Of a stretch of 64,000 nt of DNA, positions 1-11,617 are shown piece by piece (position 1 is the first letter of the stretch; each line of letters opens with the position of its first letter). Source of the stretch: Corythucha ciliata (Eukaryota > Arthropoda > Insecta > Hemiptera > Tingidae); contig CM075938.1 in NCBI GenBank assembly GCA_038030265.1, positions 53,251,189 to 53,315,188 on the forward strand, written 5' to 3'. Under the pieces are notes generated by a model. That model saw only the letters and a program-made list of their open reading frames with translations. It did not search any database and was not told where the DNA came from. A program made the translations under genes and the position numbers.

Positions 1-1087
1 TCTGCCGCCTCTGATACTGACTCTCACTTTTATAAATCTCATGCGATGAATTGGATGAAACATTAATGAAAAAAAAGGGGAAAGGGGGATTAAGTGCAGT
101 TGGAACACTTTATCAAGTGATTTTTTCCCTATCTAATTTGCGTAAAACCATCAACGACATTTACCGTCAATGTTCCATTTATAACCAGAAACTTTATCCA
201 GTTTTTTTTCTTAAATTCTTTGATTGCCTTATAACCGTTCTTGCTTCGTTAGTTACAAGTGATCTTGGTGTGGTGGTGGAAAGGAGGGGGGCGATTATGC
301 GTATTCACGTCGGGGGATAACTTTATTTCCTCTGTCTCATTAATTTAAAAAGAACTTGTTGAAAGAGGAACTTGATTGTCTGTGAAAAGATCAAAGGAAG
401 GCCAGATTTCTCCTTGTGATTGTGCCTTGGGTTGAAGTGAGGGGGGAGGGATTGTGTAGTTGACCCGAGTTTATATCTCTTCTTATTGTGGCTTTATGGC
501 AAGTTAGCTTCCGTCAAAAAGCGGTCGTTATCTTAATTATTCGAAGGATAAAAGCCCCCCCCCCCCATACTCCTCCACCTTCTATCACATCAAACGTTTT
601 AGAACGTGTTAGAACGTGAGTTTTGATCGTGACATCGCCTGGTTCTGTAGTGTTTTCCCTTGACTACTGTGAAAGATTACAGCTATTTCCACTCCATTAA
701 AGGAAATGGAGACAGAATTATTGTGCTTAACCGCATTGTTATTCTAAAACTTGGGAATTTCCCCTATTAAACTCAAGAGGAAAGGAAAAGTGAGTCTTCA
801 AACTCGTTGGGAGGTAAAGATAGGGAAACGCATATCAATTGAGAGTTTTCGAGAGGGGTTTTGGTTTGCTTCCAATCTCTTCCTTTCGCGCTTGAAAGTT
901 GACGGTAACTTTATAGGGAGAGGGTGCTCTTCAAAACCTTCTCATCGCGCCCTTGCCTTCTCTATCTCTCGACTTTCAATTTTATTTTTCTTCTCTCCCC
1001 CCCCCCACCACCACCAACACCTACACGACATCAACAAAAACAATTGACGCCATAAAAATGAAGTATGAAAAGGTGAAATTCACTTAC
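1..1087. other. Intronic sequence without recognised genes
   Basis: Presumed SERT intron downstream of the TM9 exon, repeated at 26013-27098. Contains C runs near 550 and 1000, AT-rich stretches and no reading frame with recognisable similarity. Short open frames here are not supported as genes. Confidence 0.6.
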
Positions 1088-1233
1088 GTATGTTGTAGTC
1101 GGAAGAGCGCACACGTACACCGCCGTGAGAAGAACGGCGACGAATAATTCTCGATTCCTGCCCAGGGTTCGAGGATATTCGTCGCATAGTGCTGTAATCA
1201 TTGCTTCCATTCCGCCGAAAGTGCTATCCAAAC
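1088..1233 (-). CDS. SERT: SERT exon, TM8 end and TM9 (copy A)
   Basis: 146-bp exon between a TTCAG acceptor and a GTAAGT donor. It encodes GLDSTFGGMEAMITALCDEY, whose Asp and Ser belong to the second sodium site of SLC6 transporters, then PRTLGRNRELF and TM9 (VAVLLTAVYVCALPTTTY). No following exon (TM10 onward) lies between here and base 1, so in copy A the gene continues left of the window if it is intact. Confidence 0.92.
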
Positions 1234-1639
1234 CTGAAGCGAGAGAGAAAAATTTAGGATTACAGGTCCGCCGGTGGAAGGGGAAGGGTGATGTTTCTCA
1301 AATATTCAGCAAGGAAACTTCCAATTTAGCGATTTAAGGCTTCAAATGGCCCTTTTGCCATCACTTGCAATTTTCGTGTCTATTTAGTTCAAAAACTAGC
1401 AATTCCCAATTCAACTATTCCCAATTTAAATCATGAGAACCACGGGGGGAGGCGCACGCCCTGGGAGCACCTGGCTGATCATCATTAAAACTCAACGCTT
1501 ATTGACACAATCTTGAAATTTTCGCACAAAAAACAGATTTTCCATACAAAAAAAAATTGTAATTTTTCACAAAGTCGCTTCACGGCTAAAATTGACAAAA
1601 ACGCTAATTCGTTTAATGTGGTTTGGAGCATTTTTATAG

Positions 1640-2570
1640 GTTGATCTCAGCAGTGATTGGACCTTTGCTGTGGTTGAGACCATAGATGTGCGGCTGTGAG
1701 CTTTGCTGTGGTTAAACCGTTGATCAAAGCAGTGGTTAGAATTTGCTGTGGTTAGGTGTGGTAGGTCCAACCACAGCAAAGGTCCCACCACAGGTCCGCA
1801 AGCAAAAGTCACAGCGATGGTCAAACTACAGTAGAAGTCCAACCAAAGTAAAAGTCCATCCACAGCAAAGGTCCAACCACAGCAATTTTCCGACCACAGC
1901 AAAGGTCCAACCACAGCAATGGTCAAACCACAGTAGAAGTCCAACCACAGCAAAGATCCAACCACAGCAAACGTCCGACCACAGCAAAGGTCCAACCACA
2001 GCAATGGTCAAGCCACAGTAGAAGTCCAACCACAGCAAAGGTCCAACCACAGCAAAGGTCCAACCACAGCAAAGGTCCAACCACAGCAAAGGTCCAACCA
2101 CAGCAAAGGTCCAACCACAGCAAAAGTCCGACCACAGCAAAGGTCCAACCACAGCAATGGTCAAACCACAGTATAAGTCCAACCACAGCAAAAGTCCGAC
2201 CACAGCAAAAGTCCAACCACAGCAATTTTCCGACCACAGCAAAGGTCCAACCACAGCAACGATCCAACCACAGCAAACGTCCGACCACAGCAAAGGTCCA
2301 ACCACAGCAAAGTCCAACCACAGCAAAGGTCGAACCACAGCGATGGTCAAACCACAGTAGAAGTCCAACCCCAGCAAGCATACAACCACAGCAAAAGTCC
2401 GACCACAGCAATGGTTCAACCACAGCAATGGTCCGCAACCACAGCAATGGTCCAACCATAGCAAAAGTCCAACCACAGCAAAGCTCACAACCACATCGAT
2501 GGTCAAACCACAGCAAAGCTCCAACCACCATATGACCATTGCTGTGGTTGGAGCTTTTCTGTGGTTGGGC
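1640..2570. repeat. 17-bp minisatellite AACCACAGCAAAGGTCC (copy A)
   Basis: Tandem array with unit GGTCCAACCACAGCAAA and variants (GTCCGACC, AAAAGTCC, CAATGGTCAA). The left flank 1660-1765 and right flank from about 2535 carry the same core on the opposite strand (TGTGGTT), so the array is bounded by inverted units. Bases 1748-1765 read TGTGGTTAGGTGTGGTAGG, the unit of the satellite at 17605-19027. Long open frames on both strands (up to 286 codons) result from the period not containing stops and are not genes. Confidence 0.95.
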
Positions 2571-3500
2571 CATGGCTTTGGATTCACCTTTGTGCTTGAA
2601 ATGTCGCTGTCGTTTGAGGATCTCCTTTGGTTACAGCTTCGCTGGTGTTGGACCTTGGCTGTGCGGTTGGGCCTTTGCGGAATCATTGTACTGTGTTGGG
2701 TTCTTCTTGGTGTTTTTGGAGTTTGGCTGCGATTGGATCTTCACTGTAGTTGGATGGAGGCCTTTCGAGAAAGAAGCACTGGGTCTGTTATACTCACCAA
2801 GGTGAAAGGGCCCCATTCAGTTTCGTCCCTGGGTTCGCGAATACTCTCTATCCACGGCCTTGATGGCAGTAGGCCACGACGATCAAAATCCACCCAAAAG
2901 GGGCTGTCATTGCACCCCCAAAAAAATGTAAAAAATGAGCGTTTGGCCTTGCCATCATGGTACCTCCGTCACTTTTCTCAAAAGGCGACCAACCATTGTC
3001 CGCGGAGGCTCTTCCTAGCACTGTAGACCAAGTGGCCAAAAACAGGTGCGTCATAGTGAGAAGACAAGCCATTAGTATAGGTCTCTTCGTGGAATTATGC
3101 TGGTTTGACGAAAACCGAAGCTTTACTTTTTTTATACTCTTCATACAATGCAATGGGGTGGGGGGGGGGTGCAACAAATTTTTATGTTCCAAGCGGGGCA
3201 TGACCGTGAAAAGGTTAAGAACCACTGGTCTAAATATTCGGAAAATTCGTAGTTCCCTGTTGTAGTTCGTAGTTCCCGCGAAATTGAAAGTTTGAACCCG
3301 ATCGTAGAACCCGGGCCAAACGGCCACGACTGTGTGCCTGCCCTGATGAACTGCTTCGCGTGGCTATTATGAAGAAAAATCACTAATTAATGGCTAAAAA
3401 TGGAAAAAAAATCGCTAATTTGTGGATGAAATTGCGAGAAAGTGCTAATGTGCTGTTCTTGGGTCAAGTCCGTGGTTAGAATCAGGAAAAAAAAAACATT
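2571..3500. other. Intronic sequence, no gene; indel between copies
   Basis: TGTGGTTGG-like degenerate units fade out to about 2760, followed by sequence shared with copy B (28935-29515). Bases 3152-3462 are absent from copy B. This segment contains GGTTAAGAACCACTGG at about 3213, which resembles a hAT terminal sequence, but no matching end or target duplication was found. Confidence 0.5.
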
Positions 3501-3850
3501 TTTGGAACAAATATCAGCGAAATTGTGAGTCACATCTCTGAGATTCATGATTCTGCAAAGTTCACGCCTTAATTTCAGCGAAACTGGGAGTCTCGGTTTT
3601 TTAATTTCGCAAAATTGCAAGTTGGCGGTACTGCTTTTTTGTTTGTTTGTTTTTTTTTCTCATCGTTGACCCGGACCTAGCCGCCCAACACAGGGGACAA
3701 GTGCCCTGCTGCCCAAAGTCGGACTAATAGCCGCAAAATTATTACAGTTTGGAAGCAATCACCTGCAAAATTTTTGCGAAATTACAAGTTTCGGTTCTTT
3801 TTTTCTGCGAAATTTTGAATCTTGGCCTCTAACAGTGTCAATTTTATACA
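3500..3850. repeat. Degenerate GCGAAATTGCAAGTTTCGG repeats (copy A)
   Basis: Recurring units of about 20-27 bp around GCGAAATT and AAGTTTCGG, separated by variable spacers. The same array at 29590-30010 in copy B has additional units. No coding or structural role is apparent. Confidence 0.7.
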
Positions 3851-4516
3851 GAAAGCCAAAGCCACTCACGTACAGCATTCGGTTCAGAAAAACTTGCCTT
3901 AAGACGTCCATTTCTGACGGGCGTTTTTGGACGAGAACTTGTCAATTTAGCTCCGAACTAACCGCTTTTGGCAAAAAAATTCTAAGAAATAACGTAAATC
4001 GATCATTTTTGGCCAACTTAAGGGGCGCAGTATGATCTCTCAATTTAACCCTTCGTATCCTCTGCCTATATGTATAGGGGTGGTAAACACAGGGACGGAC
4101 ACTTTTTCAACAACATAACTGGGAACGGGAAAGATTATTTGCCCCCCCCCCTCATCCTTCTCTTTTTTCACTCTCGGTAAATTCTTAAATACATAATAAA
4201 AAGAATGGCATTTTTCCCACGAAAGTCCATTTCCAATATTGGCTCTCTCCTTGAAGCATTTAATCACTTGAGTACACTCAGAGTCATCGTAATTTTTTTT
4301 TTTTTTTTTACAACTACGCTCCTCTTGCTTTCATCGTCGAGGCATTTTTACGTTGTTCAAGATTATCTTCGTCCCCTTTTTTTAAACGAGCCATCGATCA
4401 AATAAGAAGGGGGTACGTTCTTTCGCGTTGTTTTATTATTCAGGAGACTTTTAGTTTATTGATTGCATTTTTCATGTAAAACTGCATTTTTAAAAAGTCA
4501 TAAATTATGCACTTAC
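3851..4516. other. SERT intron, no further feature
   Basis: Intron sequence matching 30015-30704. It holds a C run near 4141, a T run near 4293 and an AT-rich tail next to the donor of exon 4517-4615. Nothing else is recognised. Confidence 0.6.
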
Positions 4517-4615
4517 CGAGAGTTATGAGCATTAAGAAGAAAATAATCGACCAGAATACGCTGCCTGTCATAGTGGCGATCGCTTCGGGGTACACGATGA
4601 AAACGAGACCCGGAC
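4517..4615 (-). CDS. SERT: SERT exon, extracellular loop 4 and TM8 start (copy A)
   Basis: 99-bp exon, acceptor TTACAG, donor GTAAGTG. It completes the Gly codon and encodes [20 protein letters not shown], the loop 4 hairpin that closes the outer gate in SLC6 proteins, then [12 protein letters not shown], the first part of TM8. It closely resembles fly SERT. The intron to the exon at 1088-1233 is about 3.3 kb and holds the 17-bp minisatellite. Confidence 0.92.
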
Positions 4616-4714
4616 CTGTAAAAAAAAAAAATCGGGGTGTTTTTTTTTTTTAATTTCATCTTATTCGGGTGGGGGGGGGGGCAGAATAAGAAAAATCAAG
4701 CTAAAAAAAAAAAC

Positions 4715-4943
4715 CTTCCAATTCGAGGTTGTCAACGCTTTTATTTTGAACGTGCGCCATGTAACCGAGCACGGAGAAAATGACAAAACCAGCCAAGAAC
4801 GACGTCAAACAATTGATACACGATGTGAGAATGGCGTCGTGATAGCAGTTGTTGTGAAATTTATTGTAACTGGCCAGTGCCAATAATGTGCCAAAACCGG
4901 GACCGAGTGAGAAGAAAATTTGAGCAGCTGCGTCGATCCAGAC
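4715..4943 (-). CDS. SERT: SERT exon, TM6-TM7 (copy A)
   Basis: 229-bp exon starting at [18 protein letters not shown], the unwound TM6 segment that contributes to substrate, sodium and chloride binding in SLC6 transporters. The Gln of AAAQ and the Ser of FFS correspond to chloride ligands. Then follow [11 protein letters not shown] and TM7 ([20 protein letters not shown]), which includes the Asn of the sodium/chloride site. It ends in the loop KSVDNLELE plus the first base of a Gly codon. The donor GTTTTTTTT is weak and lies in a poly-T run that differs in length between copies. This is the most diagnostic SERT exon in the window. Confidence 0.95.
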
Positions 4944-5051
4944 CTTTGGGGGTGTTTTTTGGGAGGATGAAAAAACAAAAAAACAAACAACACATGTATT
5001 ACTGGTGGTGGGGTGGGGGTGAATGGTAAAAAGAATATGTTGAGAACAAAC

Positions 5052-5186
5052 TTTCGGTGTCGCCAATTTGTGCCATTGAGGAGTGAGGTAGTAGCTAATT
5101 CCTTTAGCCGCCCCGGGAAGTGTTATACCGCGAAAAAGAAGGATAAAAAGGACGACGTAAGGAAGTAACGCTGTGATCCAAACGGC
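5052..5186 (-). CDS. SERT: SERT exon, TM5 (copy A)
   Basis: 135-bp exon of 45 whole codons between a TTTCCAG acceptor and a GTTTGT donor. It encodes [18 protein letters not shown], the TM5 helix, then [20 protein letters not shown], the loop before TM6, ending LATPK. In insect SERT this loop is followed directly by Val-Trp-Ile-Asp, as here. The next intron is only 108 bp and contains a G-rich tract. Confidence 0.9.
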
Positions 5187-5984
5187 CTGGAAATATAAAA
5201 TATAATTAGCTATAATTAATTAAACAATTAAAAGTCCACCCCTGATAAATGAAAGGCATATTTGAGTGTCCCCCTCCCCCCCCCCACACAAAAACATTAC
5301 TTTTGACGCAGACGATACACCTCTTATCCCCGTTCTCTTGATGTCCTCGGATTGAATTAAAAACATTTTCAAAGAATTCTTTAGGGGAAGAAGAATACCG
5401 CCTCGCTGTTCATTACCGGTTGCATTAATGTAAATTTACCACAAGCCAACTCCCCTCACCACCACCACCGACCACCCCACCATCTTTACGAACCGCACAC
5501 TTTCAATTCCTTTATCGGTTCACCGTGGTCCGTTCATTCAACATCTTCCAATTAATCAGGCAGATCCAGTCTAGTTCGCTTTGATCTTATTTTTTTTATT
5601 ATTATCCGATGGATGGTTAAGCTGGGACGGTCTTTTCACCGTCTTTGGTCATTTTCAAGGGGTATGAGTGTGAGAGGGGAGGACAGATTTCCTTCCCTAT
5701 AGACCTTTTTTCCCCCAATTTTCTTAGTTCCTTTCCTTTCCTTTCATTACACTACAAGGTAGACACCGGAAGAAACTGAAGGAAAATTCAACTTGAAATT
5801 AGCTTCTTTCAGACACTGGCGGCCCTACACGTATCGGGGCCCCGAAGCCCCTAAAAGTCTCTATAATTATACATACCTAATATAAACCTCTATTGGTAAC
5901 CGATAAGGCCTTTTCCTAATTGTAGCCGAGGCCTTTTTCTTATTTTAGGCAAATCACCTCTATTTCCACAACCTATCTAAGTTT
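5187..5984. other. Start of the large SERT intron, no gene (copy A)
   Basis: Matches 31380-32165. Polypyrimidine and C tracts are frequent. GGCGGCCCTACACGTATCGGGGCC near 5820 marks the start of the repeat-rich part. No recognisable reading frame. Confidence 0.55.
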
Positions 5985-6668
5985 AAGCCGCGAATTTTTC
6001 CATTTTAGCCGCGAATGAGCGCTTTTGGTCAACTTTTCCAGAAAAATTAGCGCTTTTCGCCGCAATTTGGCACAAATTAGCCACGGATTAGTGGGTAACC
6101 CCCCCCCCCACCTTATAGACATAAATACGCGCTTTTTCTCAACTTTAGCAGCAAAGTAGCTTTTTTATCCTGTGAGTGTGAATCAGCGATGTTTCTCAAC
6201 TTTTTCTCGAGTTGGCGTTTTCCACAATTTTAGCTGCAACTTAGCAATTTTTCCTTGCAGGGAACAGGGAATTAGCACTTTACTCAGTTTGAGCTGAAAA
6301 TTAGCGTTTTACTCAATATTAGCCGCAAAATAGCGGTTTTTTCTAAATGTTGACGACAAATTAGCATTTTTATGTTCACCATAACCATAACGCAACGAAT
6401 TAGCGATTTTTTCTCAGTTTTAGCCGCGAATTTGCGGGTTTTTCACCCATAGCCATATTATTGGCGCTTTTTCTCAATTTTAGCCTCAAAGTTGACCGAG
6501 GAAGCCGTGAATTAGTGATTTCCCTATATTTCAGCCGCGAATTAGCGCTTTTTCGTAGTTTTAGCAACGTAGTAGCGTTTCTAACCCGTAAGTTAGCGAA
6601 TTCTGTACATTTTAACCACGAATTGGCGTTTTCCAATATTTTAAGAGCAAATTGGCAATTTTGGATAG
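5985..6668. repeat. Degenerate ~30-bp minisatellite, CAATTTTAGCCGCGAATTAG family (copy A)
   Basis: Irregular tandem units with consensus TTTTTCTCAATTTTAGCCGC then GAATTAGCG. The same family forms arrays at 12985-14600, 32170-32590 and 43985-45700 in this orientation and at 19235-20990 in the opposite one. Units are strongly diverged, so the array is old. Confidence 0.85.
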
Positions 6669-6679
6669 TATAGTTCGAG

Positions 6680-8020
6680 AGCTAGCGACAGTCCCATTCA
6701 ACCGGAAGAACATAGTCACAAAAAGTGTGCAAAATGATGGCATTTGACCCCCTATTTACGAGTCCGGTGGAAGTCTGCCATGCTCTATCTGGGGCCTAAG
6801 GATTTTATAGCTAATTAAAGTCCTTTATTTGGGACATGAATTTAACCAGAAGAACATAGTCCAGAAACTAGTCTAATTCGAAAGGTTTTATGGAGCTGAT
6901 TACGAATATGATCGTCTGCCGGCCTCTGCCTGGAACATTTGCCCTCGGTGGCCAGTATACTCCTTAAATCAGGGATATTAATTAACCGGACGAACAAAGT
7001 CCGGAAAATGGTCTTTTGCGCCATGTATCATATGGCTGAATACGAAAATGATCGTCTGCCGGTGTCCGCCTGGGGCTCTTGCCCTTAGTGACCAGTCAAA
7101 CTGCACCGGAGGAAAATAATTAACCGGATGAACATAGTCCTGAAACTAGTCTCATTCGAAAGGTTTTATGAAGCTGATTACGAATATGATCGTCTGGCGC
7201 CGTCTGCCTGGGACATTTGCCCTTTGTGGCTCGCTAAACACTCGAAATTTGGAAAATTTTAATTAACCGAAAGAACAAAGTCCTGAAACTGGTCCTATTC
7301 GATAGGTTTTATGGAAATGATTACAAATATAATCGTCTGCCTGGGGCACTTGCCCTCAGTGGCCCGTCAAACTACTCAGAGGGAAAATGATTAACCAGAG
7401 GAACATAGTCGTGATACTAGTATAATTCGAAAGGTTTTATGGAGCTGATAACGAATATGATCGTCTGCCGCCGTAGATGTAGGAAGTTTGACCGGCCACC
7501 GAGGGCAAATGCACCAGGCTGACGTTGCCAGACGATATATATTTGTAATCATTCCCATAAATTCAATCGAATAAGACCAGTTTCAGGACTATGTTCTTCC
7601 GGTTAATTAAAATTTCCCAAATTAAGTAAGTTTAGCAAGCCACAGAGGGCAAATGCCCCAGGCAGACACCAGCAGACGATCATTTTCGTATTCAGCCTCA
7701 TAAAACCTGAAGCAAAAGACCATTTTCCGGATTGAGTTCTTCCGGTTAATTAATATCCCTTATTTAGGGAGTTTGACTGGCCACTGAGGGCAAATGCCCC
7801 AGGCAGACGGTGCCAGACGATCATATTCGTAATCAGTTGTATTAAACCTTTCGAATGAGACTAGTTTCACGACTATATGTATTCTTCCGGTTAATCATTT
7901 TCCCTCTGTGAAGTTTGGCGGGTCACTGAGGGCAAGTGCCCCAGGCAGACGATTATATTTGTAATAATCTCCATAGATCCTTTCGAATAAGACCAGTTTC
8001 AGGACTATGTTCTTCCGGTT
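6680..8020. mobile_element. Palindromic element with ~140-bp subrepeats (copy A)
   Basis: Six direct units starting near 6700, 6842, 6983, 7120, 7263 and 7391 carry the landmarks AACCGGAAGAACATAGTC, AAAGGTTTTATGGAGCTGAT and ATGATCGTCTGCC. From about 7470 the same units run in reverse complement, with landmarks near 7594, 7735, 7880 and 8008. The whole is a large imperfect hairpin, like the arms of foldback elements. No transposase is visible. The right arm is cut off at about 8020 by a 5-prime-truncated Gypsy element, so the original end is lost in this copy. Confidence 0.8.
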
Positions 8021-8023
8021 ACC

Positions 8024-11000
8024 AATCAACCGAACGTCAGCCTTCGCACCTTCCACCGCTCATCGCTCACCTCAGGATATAAAAAACCCAACTCAAAACG
8101 AGACCGAGTAGATTACGAGAAATTAGGTCTTGCGGGTTATTGCCTACGCTGTGGGAAAAACAACCACAGAACGTCAGAATGTAAATGCACACTCTCTCAG
8201 ATCAAGTGCTCGTCTTGTAAAAAAAACGGTCATCTTGCTCGTGCATGCATCCTCACGCTCACCCAAAATATGAAATTAGGCAAAGCAATTGGTTACAGAT
8301 CAGTTCGCCACAATTCTACACAAGACGAAGACGAGGAAGACGAACGTCCTGAGGAATTCGAAATAAATAAAGTCAACGTGCTCCCTGTGCTCAAAACCGA
8401 TAGCCCTTCTAACGATAAATTTATTATTCCGGTGCACATAAATTCAAAAGTGGTTCCATTCGAAGTTGACAGCGGAAGTCCAGTCAGCATTATGAACAAA
8501 AACGCATTCGAAAAGCTCCAAATAAACATCCCGCTCCAACAGCCCACATTATCCTTCAAAACTTACACTGGCGAAATTTTTAAGCCCGTTGGGCAAGCTC
8601 GTATACCAATTTCCTTCCGCAATTATTCCGGAAAGCTCTTGCTCTGCATTGTTGACTCACCTTCTGCGACTATTCTGGGCAGAAGCTGGATGCGCTCCAC
8701 TGGGCTCACTATTCAAAGCATTAATCATCTACAAAACGAATCACTGACCAAGTTAAAGAACGACATATTCACGCGTTATGCTCAACTATTTGAAAAGAAA
8801 ATCGGCTCCATTCCCGGCATTTCCTGCTCTTTACGCTTGCTCCCGAACACTAAACCAGTTTATATCAAGGCTCGTCCGGTACCATATGCTCTTCTTTATA
8901 AAGTAAACGAAGAACTGGACTCTCTCGAAGCTCAAGACGTAATACAGAAAACGGATCACAGTGACTGGGGAAGCCCCCTCGTTCTCGTTCCGAAACCAGA
9001 CAAATCCGTCAGGCTCTGCGTCGATTACAAAAACACAGTCAATCCTGCTCTTCAAGACGTTAGATACCCCATTCCGCTCATCGAAGACCTATTTCATAAG
9101 CTCCAGGGTGGCCGTTACTTCTGCAAGCTCGACATACACAAAGCGTATTTAAACGTCAAAATGGACTCCGACAGCTCCAAAATCATGGCCACACACCGAG
9201 GCACATACAAAATGAACAAATTAGCTTTCGGCATCAAAACAGCTCCAAATGAATTTCAAAAAATCATGGACCAGGCTTTTCAAGGCATTCCAGGCCTTGC
9301 TGTATATTTCGACGTCATCATCATTCAAGGTCCAACAATTCAACAGTGCAAGGAGCGCTTATTTAAGTGTCGACAAGCTCACAGAACTCGATTTACACCT
9401 CAACAAAGACAAATTTTTTTTCTTCGAAAAAGAAGTACAATATCTAGGCCATCGTATCACGGCCGATGGGCTGAAAAAGACCTCAGATAAAATCGACGCC
9501 ATCCAAAAAGCTCCTCGCCCACAAACCGGCGATGACATCCGCTCCTTCCTTGGGTTAGTCATGTACTACGCAAAATTCCTCCCAGATGTCGTGACAACCA
9601 CTGCACCATTACGGAAATTATTAGAAAAGAACTCAAAATTTCTATGGGACCACAAATGTGAACAGGCATTCAAGAAACTAAAGTCTGAAATCGCTAGCCC
9701 CCGCACACTTGCACCGTTCGACCCCTCTCTACCTATTACGCTCGCCACGGACGCCAGTCCGACTGGCATATCGGGAGTTCTATCTGTGGCTGTGAGCGAC
9801 CCATAGCTTTCATCTCACGTGCTCTTACAAAAACGGAAATGAACTACTCTCAATTGGATCGGGAAGCTACAGCTATCTACTGGGCCATCAAAAAGCTATA
9901 CAACTACTTATATGGCAGACAATTCACATTACTTTGCGATAATAAGCCCTTGGTCCACATTTTTGCTCCTCAAACCAAAATTCCTGTCATGTCCGCCTCC
10001 CGTCTCATCCGCTACGCTACCTTTTTAAGCGGTTTCGATTACAAAATCCAACATCGCAAATCCGAACTGCACGCGAACGCTGACTATCTATCCCGCGCAC
10101 CCGCTCCTTTGCTCCCTCAGGACTACAAACCAGATGAAGACTCCGTACTCAATATTGCTCATATCCATGAGATTTCGTCCGAGATGCTCAATTATCACAC
10201 ACTTGCTCATTCCACCCGCACTTGTCCTGAAACTGCTCACCTGCTCCGGGAACTTCAATCGAAAAACTTCAAGGATCCCGAAGTTGATCAAGGCATCATC
10301 TTTCGAGGGAATCGGGTATACATACCCCCTCCCCTCCGCTCCAAGGTTCTCGACGAACTCCATTCTTGTCATTCGGGAATTGTTAAGATGAAATTGCTCG
10401 CCCGCCAACATGTCTACTGGCCTGGTATCGACCGCGATATTGAGGCCGTCGCTAAAAGCTGCCGCGCATGCATGGAAATTCGTGCTACTCCGTCTAAAGC
10501 TCCATTGCACTCATGGGAACCTCCCTCCGGTCCTTGGCAACGGCTCCACATCGATTACGCCGGCCCCAAAGACGGCCGCTATTTTTTTGTTGTCATTGAC
10601 GCCTACTCTAAATGGCCAGAAGTTTTCATGTCGGCCACAGCTCCATCCTGTGAGTCTACTATCGCACACCTTCGTACCATTTTTTCTCGATTTGGGCTCC
10701 CTCACTCTATTGTAAGTGACAACGCATCTATCTTTACGTCCGACAGATTCAGTTCATTTTGCTCAAAGTTCGGAATTCGCCAGCAGCTCATCGCTCCTTA
10801 CAAGCCGTCCACCAACGGTTAAGCCGAACGATCGGTCCGCACGCTCGCTCTCCTCCGCTGCCGGCACGCTCCATGAAAAATTGCACAACATCCTCTTCAA
10901 ATGGCGATCTACTCCAAATGCTCAAGGCAAATCCCCTGCAGAGCTCCTGGTCCAGCGTCGACTCCGCACGCCGCTCGATTTACTTCGCCCCGCTCCGTCC

Positions 11001-11472
11001 TCTGACGGCGCCTTACTCTCTTTTTCCCCCGTCTCGCAATCTACGCGTGGGAGACCGCGTCGCATCACGCAACTACACAGGCTCAAATAAATGGAAATTT
11101 GGCACCATCACCGAGAAAATGGGGAAGCTTCATTATTCGGTGAAGCTCGACGATGGATACATCCTTAAACGTCACATCGATCAGCTCGTCACGTGCGAGG
11201 AACCGCTCCCATCAGCTCCAAATTCAAGGGAACTAGCGCCCTCCTGGCCTGCTCCACCACCTGCTCTAACGATGTTTCTTCCACGGCGGAAATCTGTATC
11301 CGCATCATCATTATCATCAGCACCGCATGACGAACAAGAAGACTCAATAGCTCCTACACGCTCCTCGGAAGCAGCAACGCCTGCCGCTCCCAGCACACCC
11401 CGCAGCACACCACCGAGACCAGTGCGCGAACGAAAACCTCCGCATTGGATGAACGATTATGTGCGCGAGTAA
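8024..11472 (+). pseudogene. Gypsy gag-pol remnant: zinc knuckles, protease, RT, RNase H, integrase
   Basis: In frame from 8024: two CX2CX4HX4C zinc knuckles (CLRCGKNNHRTSEC, CSSCKKNGHLARAC, about 8140-8235), then an aspartic protease with the FEVDSGSPVSI active site (about 8460). Reverse transcriptase follows (8860-9330) with LCVDYKN, KLDIHKAYLN and FGIKTAP. The catalytic box reads YFDVIII, so the second of the paired aspartates is missing. A frameshift lies near 9340-9370; RNase H (LATDASPTG) follows, with another frameshift near 9785. Integrase has the His/Cys finger ending CRAC (about 10465) and Asp residues in HIDYAGP and VSDNASI. An in-frame TAA at 10820 interrupts the NG(stop)AERS motif before the expected Glu, and more frame changes precede the C-terminal domain ending 11472. 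Confidence 0.9.
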
Positions 11473-11617
11473 AGTGTAATTCAAAGTTTTTATTTTTATT
11501 TTCTTTCCGTTTAACGTATAGGTAACCTATTTTTTTATTCTCGCGTTAAGTATCAATTTTTCAAGAACTCTAACTTCTATTCTTATTTTTCCCCGCTTTT
11601 ATATTACGTGGGAGAAT
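11473..11617 (+). other. Gypsy 3-prime untranslated region and polypurine tract
   Basis: AT-rich spacer after the pol stop. GTGGGAGAAT at 11608-11617 lies directly before the LTR TGTTATG start, the position expected for the plus-strand primer (polypurine tract). The same sequence, reversed, borders the LTR at 38079. Confidence 0.7.

Noticed and set aside
1567..2686. Long open frames (up to 286 codons) with CCGWTFAVVGLLLWLD-type repeats
   Set aside because: They appear in several frames on both strands of a 17-bp tandem repeat, and the peptide simply repeats the DNA period. Same for 27578-28940.
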